Source: Paenibacillus sinopodophylli (GTDB lineage: Bacteria > Bacillota > Bacilli > Paenibacillales > Paenibacillaceae). Taken from it: a stretch of 64,000 nt of DNA. Position 1 is the first letter of the stretch; the number at the start of each line of letters is the position of its first letter. Below the pieces are notes generated by a model. That model searched no databases. It saw only the letters and a program-made list of their open reading frames with translations, and was not told the origin of the DNA. The stretch covers positions 186,001 through 250,000 of the forward strand of contig NZ_VDBO01000001.1 in the NCBI RefSeq assembly GCF_005930355.1. Direction: 5' to 3'. The position numbers were made by a program, and so were the translations under genes. Below are positions 35,929 through 44,893 of this stretch, piece after piece.

Positions 35929-37302
35929 TTAAGGAAGCAGCCATAGCTTCTCCCTATCGAGTATTTGTTCAATGAAGACGCCGGCAGCCAGCACTTTCCA
36001 ATCCGCTCCTTGCAAGCCGGTTATTTGCAAGCCGATTGGCATACCATCATGTGACAAACCAATAGGAAGAGAGAGTGCAGGAAGTCCCCAAAGATTAGCT
36101 AGAGGCGTGAATTCCCCATTAGCGGGGCGATTGGGCTTAACGTCATGAATGGGTCCGGCCGTGACGGGGCAAGTAGGCGTAATAAGTACATCGATCTCAC
36201 CAAAAAGCTGTTCAATCAAGCTGTATGATGCATCACGCCAGGTTAGGCATTGTTTGTAATCTGTTTCAGCGATAGCTTGTCCGATCCGAAGGTTGTTCTG
36301 TAACGGATCGCTATAGCCACTCGCCCAATCCAGCAAGAGATTGCTGTGTGTGGAGAAAGCTTCATAATGGAGGATTGCCCATGTCTGATCTTTGATTTGT
36401 TGAATGGGCAGTTCGTCATGAAGCCATTGGGTGATAGCGCCGTGTTTCTCAAGGGTATGGACGACTTTCAATACAGCTTCGCAAATTTCCGGTTCAGTCA
36501 TCGATTTCAAATAAGCGAGGGGAACGCCAACCCTCGGAAGCGTGTTAGCATGCTGCTGAAGCGATTTATGGTCAGACTCTTTTTGGGTTTTGTAGGTTGC
36601 CGAAGTTGCCAAATCTAATTCGCCGAATAGGAGCGAAGCATCCTCGCAGCTGTTAGTGATGATGCCCGCATGATCCAGCGAAGGAGCAAGCGGAGTCACT
36701 CCTGCCAAGCTGAGGCGATTAATGCTAGGTTTGAATCCAACGACCCCGCAAAAACTGGATGGAACCCGGATTGACCCTGCAGAATCGGTACCGATAGAGC
36801 CGAGAGCGAATTGGGCAGCAACGCCAGCGGCAGAGCCTGAACTGGAGCCGCCAGGCAATCGACTTGAATGATAGGGATTGAGTACCGAACCATATTCGGG
36901 GTGATGCTTGCCATAGGCAAATTCTTGCAGATGAGATTTCCCTATTATAATAGCACCTGCTTCGAGAAGCTGCTGCACGATATAAGCATGTGTACTCGGT
37001 ATGTAAGGGGGCGTGCGTCCTGATCCGTTCGTCATGGGGATACCTGCGTAGGCAATCATATCTTTGACTGATAGGGATATGCCGTGCAGTGGTCCGCGAT
37101 CTAGTCCGCTCTTCAGTTCCTGCTCGGACTGCCGCGCTTGCATCAGTGCTTCTTCCTTCATAATAGTAATAAATGTACGATAGCTCGTATCGTCATATTC
37201 AATTTGCTGTAGATGTAAGTTCAGCAATGAAGAAGGGGTCAAGCTGCCATCTCGAAACGCTCGCCCCGCGCTGGCTATAGTCCAAGGAAAATTACGATTC
37301 AT
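35929..37302 (-). CDS. Amidase, amidase-signature family
   Basis: Ser-Ser-Lys amidohydrolase of 457 residues. The catalytic Lys lies in SLSVKDM (near 77), the signature is GGSSSGSAAGVA (near 150) and the nucleophile Ser is in GTDSAGSIRVPSS (near 174). The family includes GatA-like, indoleacetamide, allophanate and aryl amidases. This is not GatA: there is no gatC or gatB neighbour and the C-terminal part differs. The open frame begins at 37332, but the ATG at 37302 has AGGGAG 9 bases upstream. It stands alone on its strand, convergent to the ssu operon, and might release ammonia from imported amides; the substrate is unknown. Confidence 0.87.
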   Translation of the reverse strand: MNRNFPWTIASAGRAFRDGSLTPSSLLNLHLQQIEYDDTSYRTFITIMKEEALMQARQSEQELKSGLDRGPLHGISLSVKDMIAYAGIPMTNGSGRTPPYIPSTHAYIVQQLLEAGAIIIGKSHLQEFAYGKHHPEYGSVLNPYHSSRLPGGSSSGSAAGVAAQFALGSIGTDSAGSIRVPSSFCGVVGFKPSINRLSLAGVTPLAPSLDHAGIITNSCEDASLLFGELDLATSATYKTQKESDHKSLQQHANTLPRVGVPLAYLKSMTEPEICEAVLKVVHTLEKHGAITQWLHDELPIQQIKDQTWAILHYEAFSTHSNLLLDWASGYSDPLQNNLRIGQAIAETDYKQCLTWRDASYSLIEQLFGEIDVLITPTCPVTAGPIHDVKPNRPANGEFTPLANLWGLPALSLPIGLSHDGMPIGLQITGLQGADWKVLAAGVFIEQILDREKLWLLP

Positions 37303-37636
37303 TCGGAAACACTCCCTTCTGCATACAAGCATAATCGATCAAAGAGATAAAGTGTTGAGTAAAAGTTGGATTATGTTGCGAACATTGTTCTAGTTTGTTT
37401 ATAGATATAACTATATTGCTGTCATTTGATATCCAACTTTACAACTGGGATAACTCATACTATGATAGCAGAAAAGCAGCGACAATCCTGCTGTTATCCA
37501 TAATTAATTCCGAATAGTAGATCAGCAATATGATTTGGATCGATGTTCATTGATGCTGTCATTAGCACAATTAAGTACAATTAATAGGTTAACGTATTCC
37601 ATTAGAACATGAATTTATGATGAGAGAGGCGATTGG
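37303..37636. other. AT-rich divergent intergenic region
   Basis: Holds the start regions of the amidase (minus) and the alpha/beta hydrolase (plus). I see AT-rich sequence and a dyad ATAG-N6-CTAT at 37401-37414 containing ATAACTAT, weakly like the LysR boxes elsewhere. No convincing promoter pair, terminator or RNA could be read. Confidence 0.4.
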
Positions 37637-38731
37637 ATGAGTAACGGCTCACCGAATTCATTTATTGATACGTTGTACAAAAATAAGCTGGAGCAGGCGC
37701 GAAAGTTACTGGATGTCTTCGACGATTCTGAAAGGCAGCGTCGCAGAGAAAGACTGGCACAAATTGTTCGCATTCCGTCTTCTCGCATTCGTTCACAACC
37801 CAGCAAGGAATCTGAATTTGGTCTGCCTTCTTCGTCTCAGATCAATAGGATTGATTGCGGAGACTACGTGAGAGAACAAATTGAGATTGAGACTCGTGAC
37901 GGGCTGCGAATGCCGACCTATGTACTGCTTCCCAAAACATCGACTGCCGATAATCCAGTACCAGCGGTGTTGGCGCTGCACGGCCACGGTTATGGCAGCC
38001 GAGAGCTGGTTGGTCTTACTCCGGAAGGACAGGTCGAGCCGGAAGGTACAGGGATTCACAAGCATTTCGCATTGTCACTGGTAAAGCGTGGCTTGGCTGT
38101 GATCGTGCCGGAATTGCTCGGCTTTGGGGATAGGAGGCTGATAGAGGACAGTCAATTGGATAAATCCCCTAAGGATAAGGGAAACTCCTCCTGCTATAAG
38201 TTATCTTCTTACTTGATTCATCTCGGAGAAACGCTTGCCGGTGTTCGTACTCTGGAAACATTGATAGCTACGGATTATGCGCTAGCGAGGCCGGAGATTC
38301 GGAGTGGCAGCATCGGCGTTATGGGCTTGTCTGGCGGAGCTTTTGTCGCATATTTGGCAGGAGCGTTGGATGAGAGGATTACAGCGGTCGTGCTTAGCGG
38401 TTATTCGAACACCTATGAAGACAGCTACTTTTTCTCCCGTCAGCATTGCTTGTGTGATTACATTCCAGGAATTGTTGAGTTAGGAGATATGCCGGACTTG
38501 ATTGGGTTGATTGCTCCTCGCTCTCTCTATCTGGAGGTCGGGCGCAAGGATTATCTCTTTCCGGTGGAAGGGGCGATCAAAGCATCTGAAGGATTGGAAA
38601 GGTATTATGAAAAGCTTGGCGCGAAGGAAAGATTTGTAGTGGACGTATTCGAAGGCGGACATGAAATTAGCGGCATCCATTCCTTTGATTGGCTGTATAA
38701 GGAGCTGACTCGCAATGAGTCGCCTTGTTAA
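37637..38731 (+). CDS. Alpha/beta hydrolase, dienelactone hydrolase/acetyl esterase-like
   Basis: Cytoplasmic serine hydrolase of 364 residues resembling the Abhydrolase_7/acetylxylan-esterase-like group. An N-terminal helical cap (about 1-75) precedes the core. The oxyanion region is ALHGHGYGSRELVG (near 114), the nucleophile elbow GLSGGAFVAYLAG (Ser near 232), the Asp in VGRKDYLFPVEG and the His in FEGGHEISG near the C-terminus. The ATG has GAGAGG upstream. The next gene, an AraC regulator, begins 17 bases before its stop. It may deacylate an esterified glycoside; that is inferred from the sugar-oxidising genes downstream. Confidence 0.82.
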   Translation: MSNGSPNSFIDTLYKNKLEQARKLLDVFDDSERQRRRERLAQIVRIPSSRIRSQPSKESEFGLPSSSQINRIDCGDYVREQIEIETRDGLRMPTYVLLPKTSTADNPVPAVLALHGHGYGSRELVGLTPEGQVEPEGTGIHKHFALSLVKRGLAVIVPELLGFGDRRLIEDSQLDKSPKDKGNSSCYKLSSYLIHLGETLAGVRTLETLIATDYALARPEIRSGSIGVMGLSGGAFVAYLAGALDERITAVVLSGYSNTYEDSYFFSRQHCLCDYIPGIVELGDMPDLIGLIAPRSLYLEVGRKDYLFPVEGAIKASEGLERYYEKLGAKERFVVDVFEGGHEISGIHSFDWLYKELTRNESPC

Positions 38732-39590
38732 TCCGGTACCGGAGCTAGTCGAGCAGAATTTCCTGTTTTTTAATAGGCTTGAAACGCGAGAGGGTCACTT
38801 GGAAATCGTTAACGCTCACCAAGGCATTGAGATCGTGCTTGTACTCGAAGGACACGGTCAGCTTATTTTGGATCAGAAGGTACATGCTGTAGGTCCCGGC
38901 ACGCTTGTTTTCATTCAGCCCTTCCAGCTTCACCACTTTAAGATGAAGCCGCCTTATGTGCGTACACCAATCGTATTCGATCCCTATTTGTTCGATCGTT
39001 ATGCTGCGTTGTTCCCGACCTTACATGCGTTTTTTCAACGAATATGGAAAGGGAAGCTGGAGCGCCAATTGTTCTCGTTGACGGAGGAGGAGATATTGTA
39101 CTTTGATGCGCTGTCCGAACAATTCGAGCAGCGGCTGTCAGGCGTGCCTAAACATGAGCGTCAGGAGGAGCTGCTTCTGTTTCTGATCGACTTCATGCGA
39201 GCGCTGCGCAAAATGTACGAAAAAGCTTCCAAGTACGAACAGGCTGAGGTTGTTGACAAACGCGAGGGTCGGCATATTGAACATATGATGAGCTGGATAG
39301 AGGAGCATTATCAAGAGGAATTTTCATTGGAGAAGCTGGCGGAAAGCCTGCATGTCTCGCCTTTTTACGCTTCTCATCTATTCAGTGAGGAAACGGGCTG
39401 TACGCTCAGCCAATACATTATTGCCCGGAGGCTTCGGGAGTCCTGCTTGCTGCTGACGGTAACCGACCGCCCTGTCGTACAAATCGGCATGCAGACAGGT
39501 TTCAATAGCAGTGCGTATTTCTGTAAGACATTCAAGAAGAAGATGGGGCTATCACCACAAGCATTCCGCAAGCGTTCACGGCAGGTTTAA
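38715..39590 (+). CDS. AraC family transcriptional regulator
   Basis: Regulator of 291 residues with an N-terminal cupin-type arm (about 20-90: GHGQLILDQKVHAVGPGTLVFIQPFQ) and a C-terminal AraC domain (about 190-287: EKLAESLHVSPFYASHLFSEETG and QTGFNSSAYFCKTFKKKMG). The ATG overlaps the hydrolase gene by 17 bases and has AAGGAG 9 bases upstream. It likely controls the hydrolase and the isomerase-oxidoreductase-FAD genes that follow after a 192-base gap. Confidence 0.9.
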   Translation: MSRLVNPVPELVEQNFLFFNRLETREGHLEIVNAHQGIEIVLVLEGHGQLILDQKVHAVGPGTLVFIQPFQLHHFKMKPPYVRTPIVFDPYLFDRYAALFPTLHAFFQRIWKGKLERQLFSLTEEEILYFDALSEQFEQRLSGVPKHERQEELLLFLIDFMRALRKMYEKASKYEQAEVVDKREGRHIEHMMSWIEEHYQEEFSLEKLAESLHVSPFYASHLFSEETGCTLSQYIIARRLRESCLLLTVTDRPVVQIGMQTGFNSSAYFCKTFKKKMGLSPQAFRKRSRQV

Positions 39591-39782
39591 TTGATGAATA
39601 GTGAAAGGATACATCGGTGGTTATAGTGGCGATATGCTGCTCAGTACCGGTGATTTCACTATGCGCAAAATGTGTATGATCCTTCTATTTACAATGAATA
39701 TGGCGTAATAAGAAGGCTCGCAATGGCATGAGCAGACTGGCGAAAGTCGGTTTCTTAAAGCGCACAAAGAGGAGGCAATGGT

Positions 39783-40616
39783 ATGAAATACGCATTTAAC
39801 ACCGCTTCTGCTCCGCAGCTAAATCTGACGGAGCTGCTGGCTGTGGCACGAAAATATGGTTATGGAGGTTTAGAAATTCGCAGTGGCGCGGGTCATTCGC
39901 ATGGCATTGAAGTGACAGTCAGTGGAGAAATGCGCGCAGCATTTAAGCACGAAGCGGCTGAAAGTGGCATCGTATTGACAGCCCTGGGCATCTCCTCGCG
40001 ATTTACAACGGCTGTGGATGCCGAACAGCAAATCGCTGCTGCAGCTGAGGCAATTACGCTTGCTAGTGATGTAGGTATCCCATTTGTACGATTGTTCTGC
40101 GGGCGAATTGTGGAAGAAGACTCACGAGAGGTTGCAATGAGCAGAGTAGTCACCGCACTTGACCGACTTGCGCCGCTTGCTGAAGTGGGCGGAGTTGTGC
40201 TGCTTCTCGAAACGCATGATGACTGGTCCGCGCCGCAAACACTTGCAGAGCTGCTGCGACGTACAGCACAATCGAATCTTGGTGTGTTATGGGATGTGCT
40301 GCATACGCAACATGAGGGTGGTGCGTCTCCAGCAGAAGTGGTGCAGTTAATCGGGCCGTGGATTAAGCATGTGCATGTGCACGACGGAGTTGCTGGCTCG
40401 AAGCGCGAGAACGGGCATCCACACTATCGAGCCATCGGGAGCGGTGATATCGTTCACGCGGAAGTTATTCATTCCTTGCAAGGAATCGGATTTGCAGGCT
40501 ATTTGAGCGGGGAATGGTTCCAATGGGAGCCCTATGACATTCATTTGCCTAGGGAGCTTGATGCCCTAAAACAGGCAGAGCGATTAGCGAAGGAGTGGGG
40601 AGAAAATGCCATTTAA
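39783..40616 (+). CDS. Sugar phosphate isomerase/epimerase-like TIM barrel (AP endonuclease family 2)
   Basis: Xylose-isomerase-like TIM-barrel protein of 277 residues. Metal-binding carboxylates and histidines appear in order: Glu in LLLETHDDWS (near 145), Asp and His in LWDVLHTQHEGG (near 172), His in HVHVHDG (near 200) and Glu in LSGEWFQWEP near 244. Such proteins act as isomerases, epimerases, dehydratases or keto-glycoside lyases. It starts with GAGGAGG upstream and overlaps the Gfo/Idh/MocA gene by 11 bases. The combination with that oxidoreductase suggests a sugar is oxidised and then isomerised or cleaved. Confidence 0.87.
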   Translation: MKYAFNTASAPQLNLTELLAVARKYGYGGLEIRSGAGHSHGIEVTVSGEMRAAFKHEAAESGIVLTALGISSRFTTAVDAEQQIAAAAEAITLASDVGIPFVRLFCGRIVEEDSREVAMSRVVTALDRLAPLAEVGGVVLLLETHDDWSAPQTLAELLRRTAQSNLGVLWDVLHTQHEGGASPAEVVQLIGPWIKHVHVHDGVAGSKRENGHPHYRAIGSGDIVHAEVIHSLQGIGFAGYLSGEWFQWEPYDIHLPRELDALKQAERLAKEWGENAI

Positions 40617-41643
40617 AATTTGTGTTGTCGGCTGCGGCAGTATTGCTTGGCGCGGGCATGGACCAGCCTACCGGCGGTATGCTGCGGAGCGTACGGACAC
40701 GGAGCTTGCCGCCTGTGTAGATACCGATCTGAACAAGGCTGGCGCGTTCGCAAAGGAATTCGGGTTTGCTCGCACGTATTCCCGAGTAGACGAAGCGCTG
40801 GCGAGTGAGCGCCCTGACGTTGTATGCCTATTGGTGCCAGCCCCGCATATCGCATTGCTGGCGATTTCTATCCTTGAGCAGGGATATCCCTTGCTGCTGG
40901 AGAAGCCGCCAGGTGTGTCGAAGGATGAAGCGGAACGAATTGCTGATGCTGCACAGCAGCCTGACGGGAGCGAGCTTCCTAATCGGGTAGCGTTCAATAG
41001 GCGGTACATGCCGCTCGTCATACAGGCACGAGGCCAATTGAATGAATGGAGTGCTGATGGCAAGATTCATCATATTGCTTACGACATTAGCAGAGTTGGG
41101 CGGACAGACGATGAGGATGCTTCGGTGACGATCATTCACGGTATAGATGCGCTGCGTGAGTTGACGGGCTCCGATTACAGAGAAGTTCGTATGCAGTATA
41201 AGAGACTTCCCCATCTTGGAGCAGACGTGACCAACGTTGCACTTGAAGGTGAATTTTTGTCTGGGGTAACGTTCAGCCTGAACTATTATCCGGCAGCTGG
41301 GGCGGTATATGAGCGTGCGCAGATTTCTGGAGAAGGTGTTTCATTGCGAATGAAGCTTCCTTTCTGGACATCGCATGATTCGCCTGGAAGTTTAGAACTG
41401 TGGTCGAACAATGAGTGTACAGCTAATTGGAAGGGTGAAGCTGTTGCAGGTAGCGATGAGGCTTATATCATAAATGGCTTTTATGAGGAGAACGCCGGTT
41501 TCTTTGACGATATTCGTGCTGGCAGGAAGCCAGTCGGCGGGATAGCTTCTGCCATTCAAACGGTTGAAGTGGCAGAAGCTGTCTATCGAAGGGCAGCTCA
41601 ATATGTTGGAACAATGAATGCTGGGATTGGAGAAAAAAGATGA
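40606..41643 (+). CDS. Gfo/Idh/MocA family NAD(P)-dependent oxidoreductase
   Basis: Sugar or inositol dehydrogenase-like protein of 345 residues. The Rossmann motif VVGCGSIAWRGHGPAY (about 6-21) and the family marker LLEKPPGVSKDEA (near 98, with the catalytic EKP lysine) are clear. The C-terminal half is the alpha/beta substrate domain. The His commonly near residue 180 is seen in TIIHGIDALREL. It overlaps the isomerase by 11 bases and the FAD oxidoreductase by 4 (ATGA), so the three are tightly coupled. Substrate unknown; probably a glycoside or free sugar. Confidence 0.88.
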   Translation: MPFKICVVGCGSIAWRGHGPAYRRYAAERTDTELAACVDTDLNKAGAFAKEFGFARTYSRVDEALASERPDVVCLLVPAPHIALLAISILEQGYPLLLEKPPGVSKDEAERIADAAQQPDGSELPNRVAFNRRYMPLVIQARGQLNEWSADGKIHHIAYDISRVGRTDDEDASVTIIHGIDALRELTGSDYREVRMQYKRLPHLGADVTNVALEGEFLSGVTFSLNYYPAAGAVYERAQISGEGVSLRMKLPFWTSHDSPGSLELWSNNECTANWKGEAVAGSDEAYIINGFYEENAGFFDDIRAGRKPVGGIASAIQTVEVAEAVYRRAAQYVGTMNAGIGEKR

Positions 41644-43913
41644 GCAGTAAATGGGAGTCTTATGATGTTGTCGTAATTGGAGGCGGGTTGGCTGGCCTTA
41701 GCGCAGCAGTAGCAGCGGCGCGAGAGGGGGCCACAACTGTGCTGCTGCAGGATCGCCCTGTGCTTGGCGGCAACAGCTCGTCAGAAATTCGCGTTACACC
41801 ACATGGGGCGGGTCGATTCCATGCGTATGCACGCGAAACAGGTATCCTTACCGAGCTTACTTGCGATGATCGAGCGAATAATCATGAGCAGTTTCACAAC
41901 AATGGCTGGATAAACAGCGTTTGGGATATGACATTGTATAACTTGGCTGTACAGACCGAAAATTTGACTGTTTATTTGAACACAACCGTTCAGCAAGTGC
42001 ACAAGGATGATGAGAGGCAGATCACAGCTGTAACTGGGCATATGCTTGGTGCTGAGACAGATCTGTGTATTAAAGGCAGGGTCTTTATCGACTGTACCGG
42101 TGATGGCATGATTGCGGCACTAGCGGGTAACGAATGGCGGATGGGCTCTGAGGGGCGCGATGAATTCGGCGAGTCGCATGCACCGGAGACGGCAAGCAAC
42201 GATACGATGGGGAGTTCTATCCATTTTCGAGCGAGGGATACTGGTCTGCCGGCTCCTTATCGTGCTCCCGCTTGGGCTGTTTCCTATGACGATCCGGCCT
42301 TTTTCTATGAGCATAATCGAAAGCCTTATGATATTCGGGCAGGCTATTGGTGGTTCGAGCTTGGGACGCCCTGGCATACCATTCATGACGCGGAGACTAT
42401 TCGACATGAGCTTACACGTCATGTTCTTGGTGTGTGGGATTGGATTAAGAATAAGGACCCCCTGACGCGAGACAAAGCAGAGAATTATGCACTTGACTGG
42501 ATCGGTCAAGTGCCAGGCAAAAGGGAAAGCCGTCGCATTATCGGACGTTATCTCATGACCGAAAACGATGTGCAGCAGGGAAAACAATTCTCAGATGAAG
42601 TTGCCTTCGGGGGTTGGTACTTGGATTTGCATATCCCAGGCGGGCTGCTTGCATCGACGAGCGAGCTGCCTGGAGCAGGAGAGTTTATTAGTCCTTATGG
42701 CATTCCGCTGCGTATTCTGATTGCGAAGGACATCGACAATCTGATGATGGCAGGCCGCAACGTCAGTGTAACGCATGCTGCGCTTGGTACTGTTCGCGTC
42801 ATGTCGACGACCGCAATCATGGGACAAGCAGCAGGTACGACAGCAGCTATCGCGCTGTGGAAGGGAATAGCTATTCCAGATATGCCTGATTTAGCGATTA
42901 CCGACGTGCAGCAAACGCTTCTGCGCAGGGGCTGCTTTCTGCCGAATGTGATAAACACTGATCCGTTAGATCTCGCACGTATAGCTGAGGCTACCGCTAG
43001 CAGTGAAGATCTTTTGCAAGCTGTGGAGCCAAGTGATGAAGCTGACTCGTTAATGATCAGACGCAGCCAATGGGTACCAGTGAGTGTTCCGTTAGAGCGG
43101 ATTAAGATGTGGATATCTAATTCCTCGGATCAGATACAGTCGTTCCAGGCGGAATTACATCGTTCGGAGCATATATGGGATTATACGGTGAACGGAAGTA
43201 TGAATAGGGCAGTGGACGAGACAGGTTCTACTCATGTGGCGGGTCCTCTAGCGTCTGCTCGGCTGGAAGTTCCCGCTGCCTATATTGGCTGGGTGGAATG
43301 GGAGTTACTAACGGAAGAGTTCTTCAATGATGCCTTTCCGACTGATGGATATATCCGTCTTGACCTATTCGGGGCAGAGGAACTATCTTGGCATCGCGCA
43401 GCAAGTCTGTATCAGGCGCTGCCATCAGCAAGTGAATTGGACCCTGGCCGACTGCGCAGCCATGAGGATGGGAGAACGATGAGCTTGAGTGTCTTTCCGC
43501 CTCAAGCGGTGTTCGGAGCAGCAAGGACGATCAGCGGCGCGTCGAGGCCGCATCGGGCGACTAACTTGTGGCGTTCAGCGAGAGTGGAGTGCTTGCCGCA
43601 GTCACTTGAGCTGCAATGGAGCAAACCGCAGCAGATAGGGACTGTTGAATTCACTTTTCCAGGTCATTTGCTGCAGGATCTTAATCGCTATCCCGCCTTT
43701 TTCCGCGAGCCCGACTGTCCACGAGATTACAGTATCGAAGCGTGGGATGGTGAAGGTTGGAAGGTTGTCATGAACATAACGGATAATTATCAGCGACATG
43801 TCTCCCATAAACTGTCCGAAAAGGTGCTGACAGCGCGAATCCGAGTCGTTATTCATGCGACTAATGGGGGAGCGGAAGCATCTATTTATGAGATTCGCTG
43901 CTACGAGATATAA
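41640..43913 (+). CDS. FAD-dependent oxidoreductase with C-terminal discoidin-like domain
   Basis: Flavoprotein of 757 residues. The N-terminal FAD-binding fold (about 8-450) has VVVIGGGLAGLSAAVAAARE, the GGNSSSEIRVTPHGAGR segment typical of the FAD_oxidored (PF12831) group, and a second nucleotide-contact region near 360 (DIDNLMMAGRNVSVTHAAL). About residues 480-757 form beta-rich domains; the last 140 residues (ATNLWRS, then VEFTFPGHLLQDL, ending ARIRVVIHATNGGAEASIYE) resemble an F5/8 discoidin carbohydrate-binding fold. No signal peptide is visible, so the enzyme is cytoplasmic despite its binding-like tail. Probably oxidises a sugar or glycoside with the upstream dehydrogenase and isomerase. 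Confidence 0.8.
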   Translation: MSSKWESYDVVVIGGGLAGLSAAVAAAREGATTVLLQDRPVLGGNSSSEIRVTPHGAGRFHAYARETGILTELTCDDRANNHEQFHNNGWINSVWDMTLYNLAVQTENLTVYLNTTVQQVHKDDERQITAVTGHMLGAETDLCIKGRVFIDCTGDGMIAALAGNEWRMGSEGRDEFGESHAPETASNDTMGSSIHFRARDTGLPAPYRAPAWAVSYDDPAFFYEHNRKPYDIRAGYWWFELGTPWHTIHDAETIRHELTRHVLGVWDWIKNKDPLTRDKAENYALDWIGQVPGKRESRRIIGRYLMTENDVQQGKQFSDEVAFGGWYLDLHIPGGLLASTSELPGAGEFISPYGIPLRILIAKDIDNLMMAGRNVSVTHAALGTVRVMSTTAIMGQAAGTTAAIALWKGIAIPDMPDLAITDVQQTLLRRGCFLPNVINTDPLDLARIAEATASSEDLLQAVEPSDEADSLMIRRSQWVPVSVPLERIKMWISNSSDQIQSFQAELHRSEHIWDYTVNGSMNRAVDETGSTHVAGPLASARLEVPAAYIGWVEWELLTEEFFNDAFPTDGYIRLDLFGAEELSWHRAASLYQALPSASELDPGRLRSHEDGRTMSLSVFPPQAVFGAARTISGASRPHRATNLWRSARVECLPQSLELQWSKPQQIGTVEFTFPGHLLQDLNRYPAFFREPDCPRDYSIEAWDGEGWKVVMNITDNYQRHVSHKLSEKVLTARIRVVIHATNGGAEASIYEIRCYEI

Positions 43914-43973
43914 CTGTATTGTGAACTAATACGAGAAGATTGGTATTCTTCTAAAACCGACTATACAGATAGA

Positions 43974-43988
43974 ATAACTATGTAATAT
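43974..43988. promoter_or_regulatory. Candidate LysR box upstream of the amino acid transporter
   Basis: ATAACTATGTAATAT fits ATA-N9-TAT with T-N11-A spacing and matches 11 of 15 bases of the LysR-intergenic box at 28845-28859 (minus-strand reading). It is about 54 bases upstream of the start codon. Inferred to place this transporter under the LysR regulator. Confidence 0.4.
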
Positions 43989-44041
43989 GATGTGGTCATG
44001 CGAGAGGCCGCGCAAGATTAAATAGCCAAGGAGCGATTGAA

Positions 44042-44872
44042 ATGTTGAAAACAAAAAAAATAACTTTGATTACCGTATTGATTCTAATGTTAATCGTGTC
44101 GGGATGCTCGAACAATAATTCGAACGAAGCAGGAGGCTCGTCTGCAACCCATTCACCGGCTGCTGCACAGACTTCGCTGGATGAGCTGAAAGAGAAAGGC
44201 GAGTTCGTCATTGCTACTACCGGTACTTATCCGCCATATGCCTTTCATGAGGAAAGCAATGATCGTCCGCTGACAGGGTTTGATATCGAACTTCTTACGG
44301 AAGTATGGAATCGTGTAGAGGGTGTGAAGCCATCGTTCAAGGAAGCGGAGTGGGATGGGATGCTCGCTGGTCTAGACGCAGGGCGCTTCGACACCATCCA
44401 CCAAATCGGAGTAACGGATGAACGCAAAGAGAAATATGATTTTACCGATCCATATTTGGTCTCCTATCCGACGCTGATCGTACTGGACGAGACTAAGGAC
44501 ATCAACAGCTTTGAGGACTTGAAGGGTAAAAAAGTATACGGCTCTAATACGAGTATTTACGGTAAATTGGCTGAATCCTATGGGGCTGTGCTTGTTCCGG
44601 AGGGCGAAAGTTTAGAGCTTCTAAAAAATAAGCGAGTGGACGCTATCATCTTTAACAATTTGTATTTTCTTGAACTCAAGAAGAGTCGTACTGATTTGAA
44701 TCTGAGAGCAGCAGACGAGGCGGACACAGAGGAGCTTGTTGCGCTGCCACTTGTTAAGGGCGGAGACGGAACTGTGATTGTGGCTTTCAACGAGGCGCTG
44801 AAAAGTGTGCAGGCGGATGGTACTTATGAGAAGCTTTCGGTCAAATGGTTCGGAGAAAATGTACTGAAATAA
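44042..44872 (+). CDS. Polar amino acid (cystine-type) ABC transporter binding lipoprotein
   Basis: Family 3 solute-binding lipoprotein of 276 residues with a lipobox VSGC (Cys22), a short linker to about 45, and the typical signature GEFVIATTGTYPPYAFH, TGFDIELLTEVWNRV, EWDGMLAGLDAGRFDTI and YDFTDPYL. It is like the TcyJ/TcyK/TcyA group for cystine and sulfur-containing amino acids. The permease, ATPase and a monooxygenase follow in order, an arrangement like the Bacillus yt (tcyJKLMN-ytnJ) operon, which supports a sulfur-compound ligand. Confidence 0.87.
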   Translation: MLKTKKITLITVLILMLIVSGCSNNNSNEAGGSSATHSPAAAQTSLDELKEKGEFVIATTGTYPPYAFHEESNDRPLTGFDIELLTEVWNRVEGVKPSFKEAEWDGMLAGLDAGRFDTIHQIGVTDERKEKYDFTDPYLVSYPTLIVLDETKDINSFEDLKGKKVYGSNTSIYGKLAESYGAVLVPEGESLELLKNKRVDAIIFNNLYFLELKKSRTDLNLRAADEADTEELVALPLVKGGDGTVIVAFNEALKSVQADGTYEKLSVKWFGENVLK

Positions 44873-44893
44873 GATGGAGAAAGGAGCAACGAC

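Noticed and set aside
37401..37421. Third copy of the LysR box (ATAACTATATTGCTG)
   Set aside because: It shares only the ATAACTA half and lacks the T-N11-A symmetry, so it was not counted as a site.
42120..42587. Minus-strand open frame of 155 codons
   Set aside because: Antisense to the FAD oxidoreductase; no motif.
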